Source of the DNA: JAAURS01 sp031362245
Lineage (GTDB): Bacteria > Cyanobacteriota > Cyanobacteriia > Thermosynechococcales > Thermosynechococcaceae
Length of the DNA stretch: 14,364 nt
Assembly: GCA_031362245.1 (NCBI GenBank)
Contig: JANLSD010000243.1
Coordinates: forward strand, 1-14,364
Reading direction: 5' to 3'
Part shown: piece after piece, positions 14,303 to 14,364 of the stretch
How the letters are laid out: the number at the start of each line of letters is the position of its first letter
How positions within the stretch are numbered: position 1 is the first letter of the stretch
Position numbers and translations under genes: made by a program
The notes under the pieces: generated by a model
What the model saw: the letters and a program-made list of their open reading frames with translations, nothing else
Told to the model about the DNA's origin: nothing
Database searches by the model: none

Positions 14303-14364
14303 TGCCCTACCTACTCAAGGGAGCACTGATTGAATATGGCAGCGATTTTTTAGGGCCGCTGCCC
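14302..14364 (+). CDS. start of probable Cis7/Pvc7-type tube-baseplate protein, cut by the right edge
   Basis: ATG 14302 overlaps the previous stop by one base and has GGAGA at 14289-14293, 8 bases upstream. Only 21 codons are visible: MPYLLKGALIEYGSDFLGPL then P. The LKGALIEY..GPLP start fits the N-terminus of the CIS tube-type proteins (Pvc7/Afp7-like, often with a LysM end), in which a FQFNPETL-type segment should follow shortly. The assignment depends on these few residues and the neighbours. Confidence 0.6.
   Translation, partial: MPYLLKGALIEYGSDFLGPLP

Noticed and set aside
6280..14364. Prophage
   Set aside because: Cap and ATPase of the eCIS type are present and no head, portal, terminase, integrase or lysis genes are seen, although only part of the cluster is visible.

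Overview
The window almost certainly comes from a cyanobacterium. The palindrome GCGATCGC (HIP1), a hallmark of many cyanobacterial chromosomes, occurs about 18 times by my eye count in 14.4 kb, where a random sequence of this length would hold about 0.2. No rRNA, tRNA or CRISPR array was seen.

Left part (1-4354): a possible C-terminal tail of a gene entering from the left edge; a complete glutathione S-transferase; a gene-poor stretch with degenerate HIP1-linked repeats on both sides of a small 82-aa hypothetical gene on the minus strand; and a 656-aa tetratricopeptide-repeat protein on the minus strand. Perfect inverted repeats lie upstream of both minus-strand genes.

Middle part (4355-6279): a mobile and decayed zone with no HIP1 sites. 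It holds an IS1-like insertion sequence (terminal inverted repeats at 4536 and 5618) whose transposase frame is broken at a C7 run inside a perfect 18-bp palindrome. A relic of a HigB-type toxin follows, then a roughly 120-bp MITE-like element, then a 277-bp leader before the next operon.

Right part (6280-14364, running off the edge): a compact plus-strand operon for an extracellular contractile injection system (eCIS), a phage-tail-like machine. The order is: unknown 139-aa protein, tail sheath, tail tube, T4 gp26-like baseplate protein with cysteine pairs, low-complexity protein with an ordered C-terminal segment, DUF4255 tail-cap protein (Pvc16-like) with an Ig-like extension, AAA+ ATPase (Pvc15-like), unknown 95-aa protein, and the first 21 codons of what looks like the Cis7/Pvc7-type tube-baseplate protein. 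From the tube onward the genes abut or overlap by a few bases, which suggests one transcript. In this family the sheath contracts around the tube to drive it through a membrane, the cap ends the tail, and the ATPase is needed for assembly or recycling. Spike, remaining baseplate genes, tape measure, fibres and any effector should lie to the right. Whether this particle is free, secreted, or anchored to thylakoids as in described cyanobacterial systems cannot be decided here.
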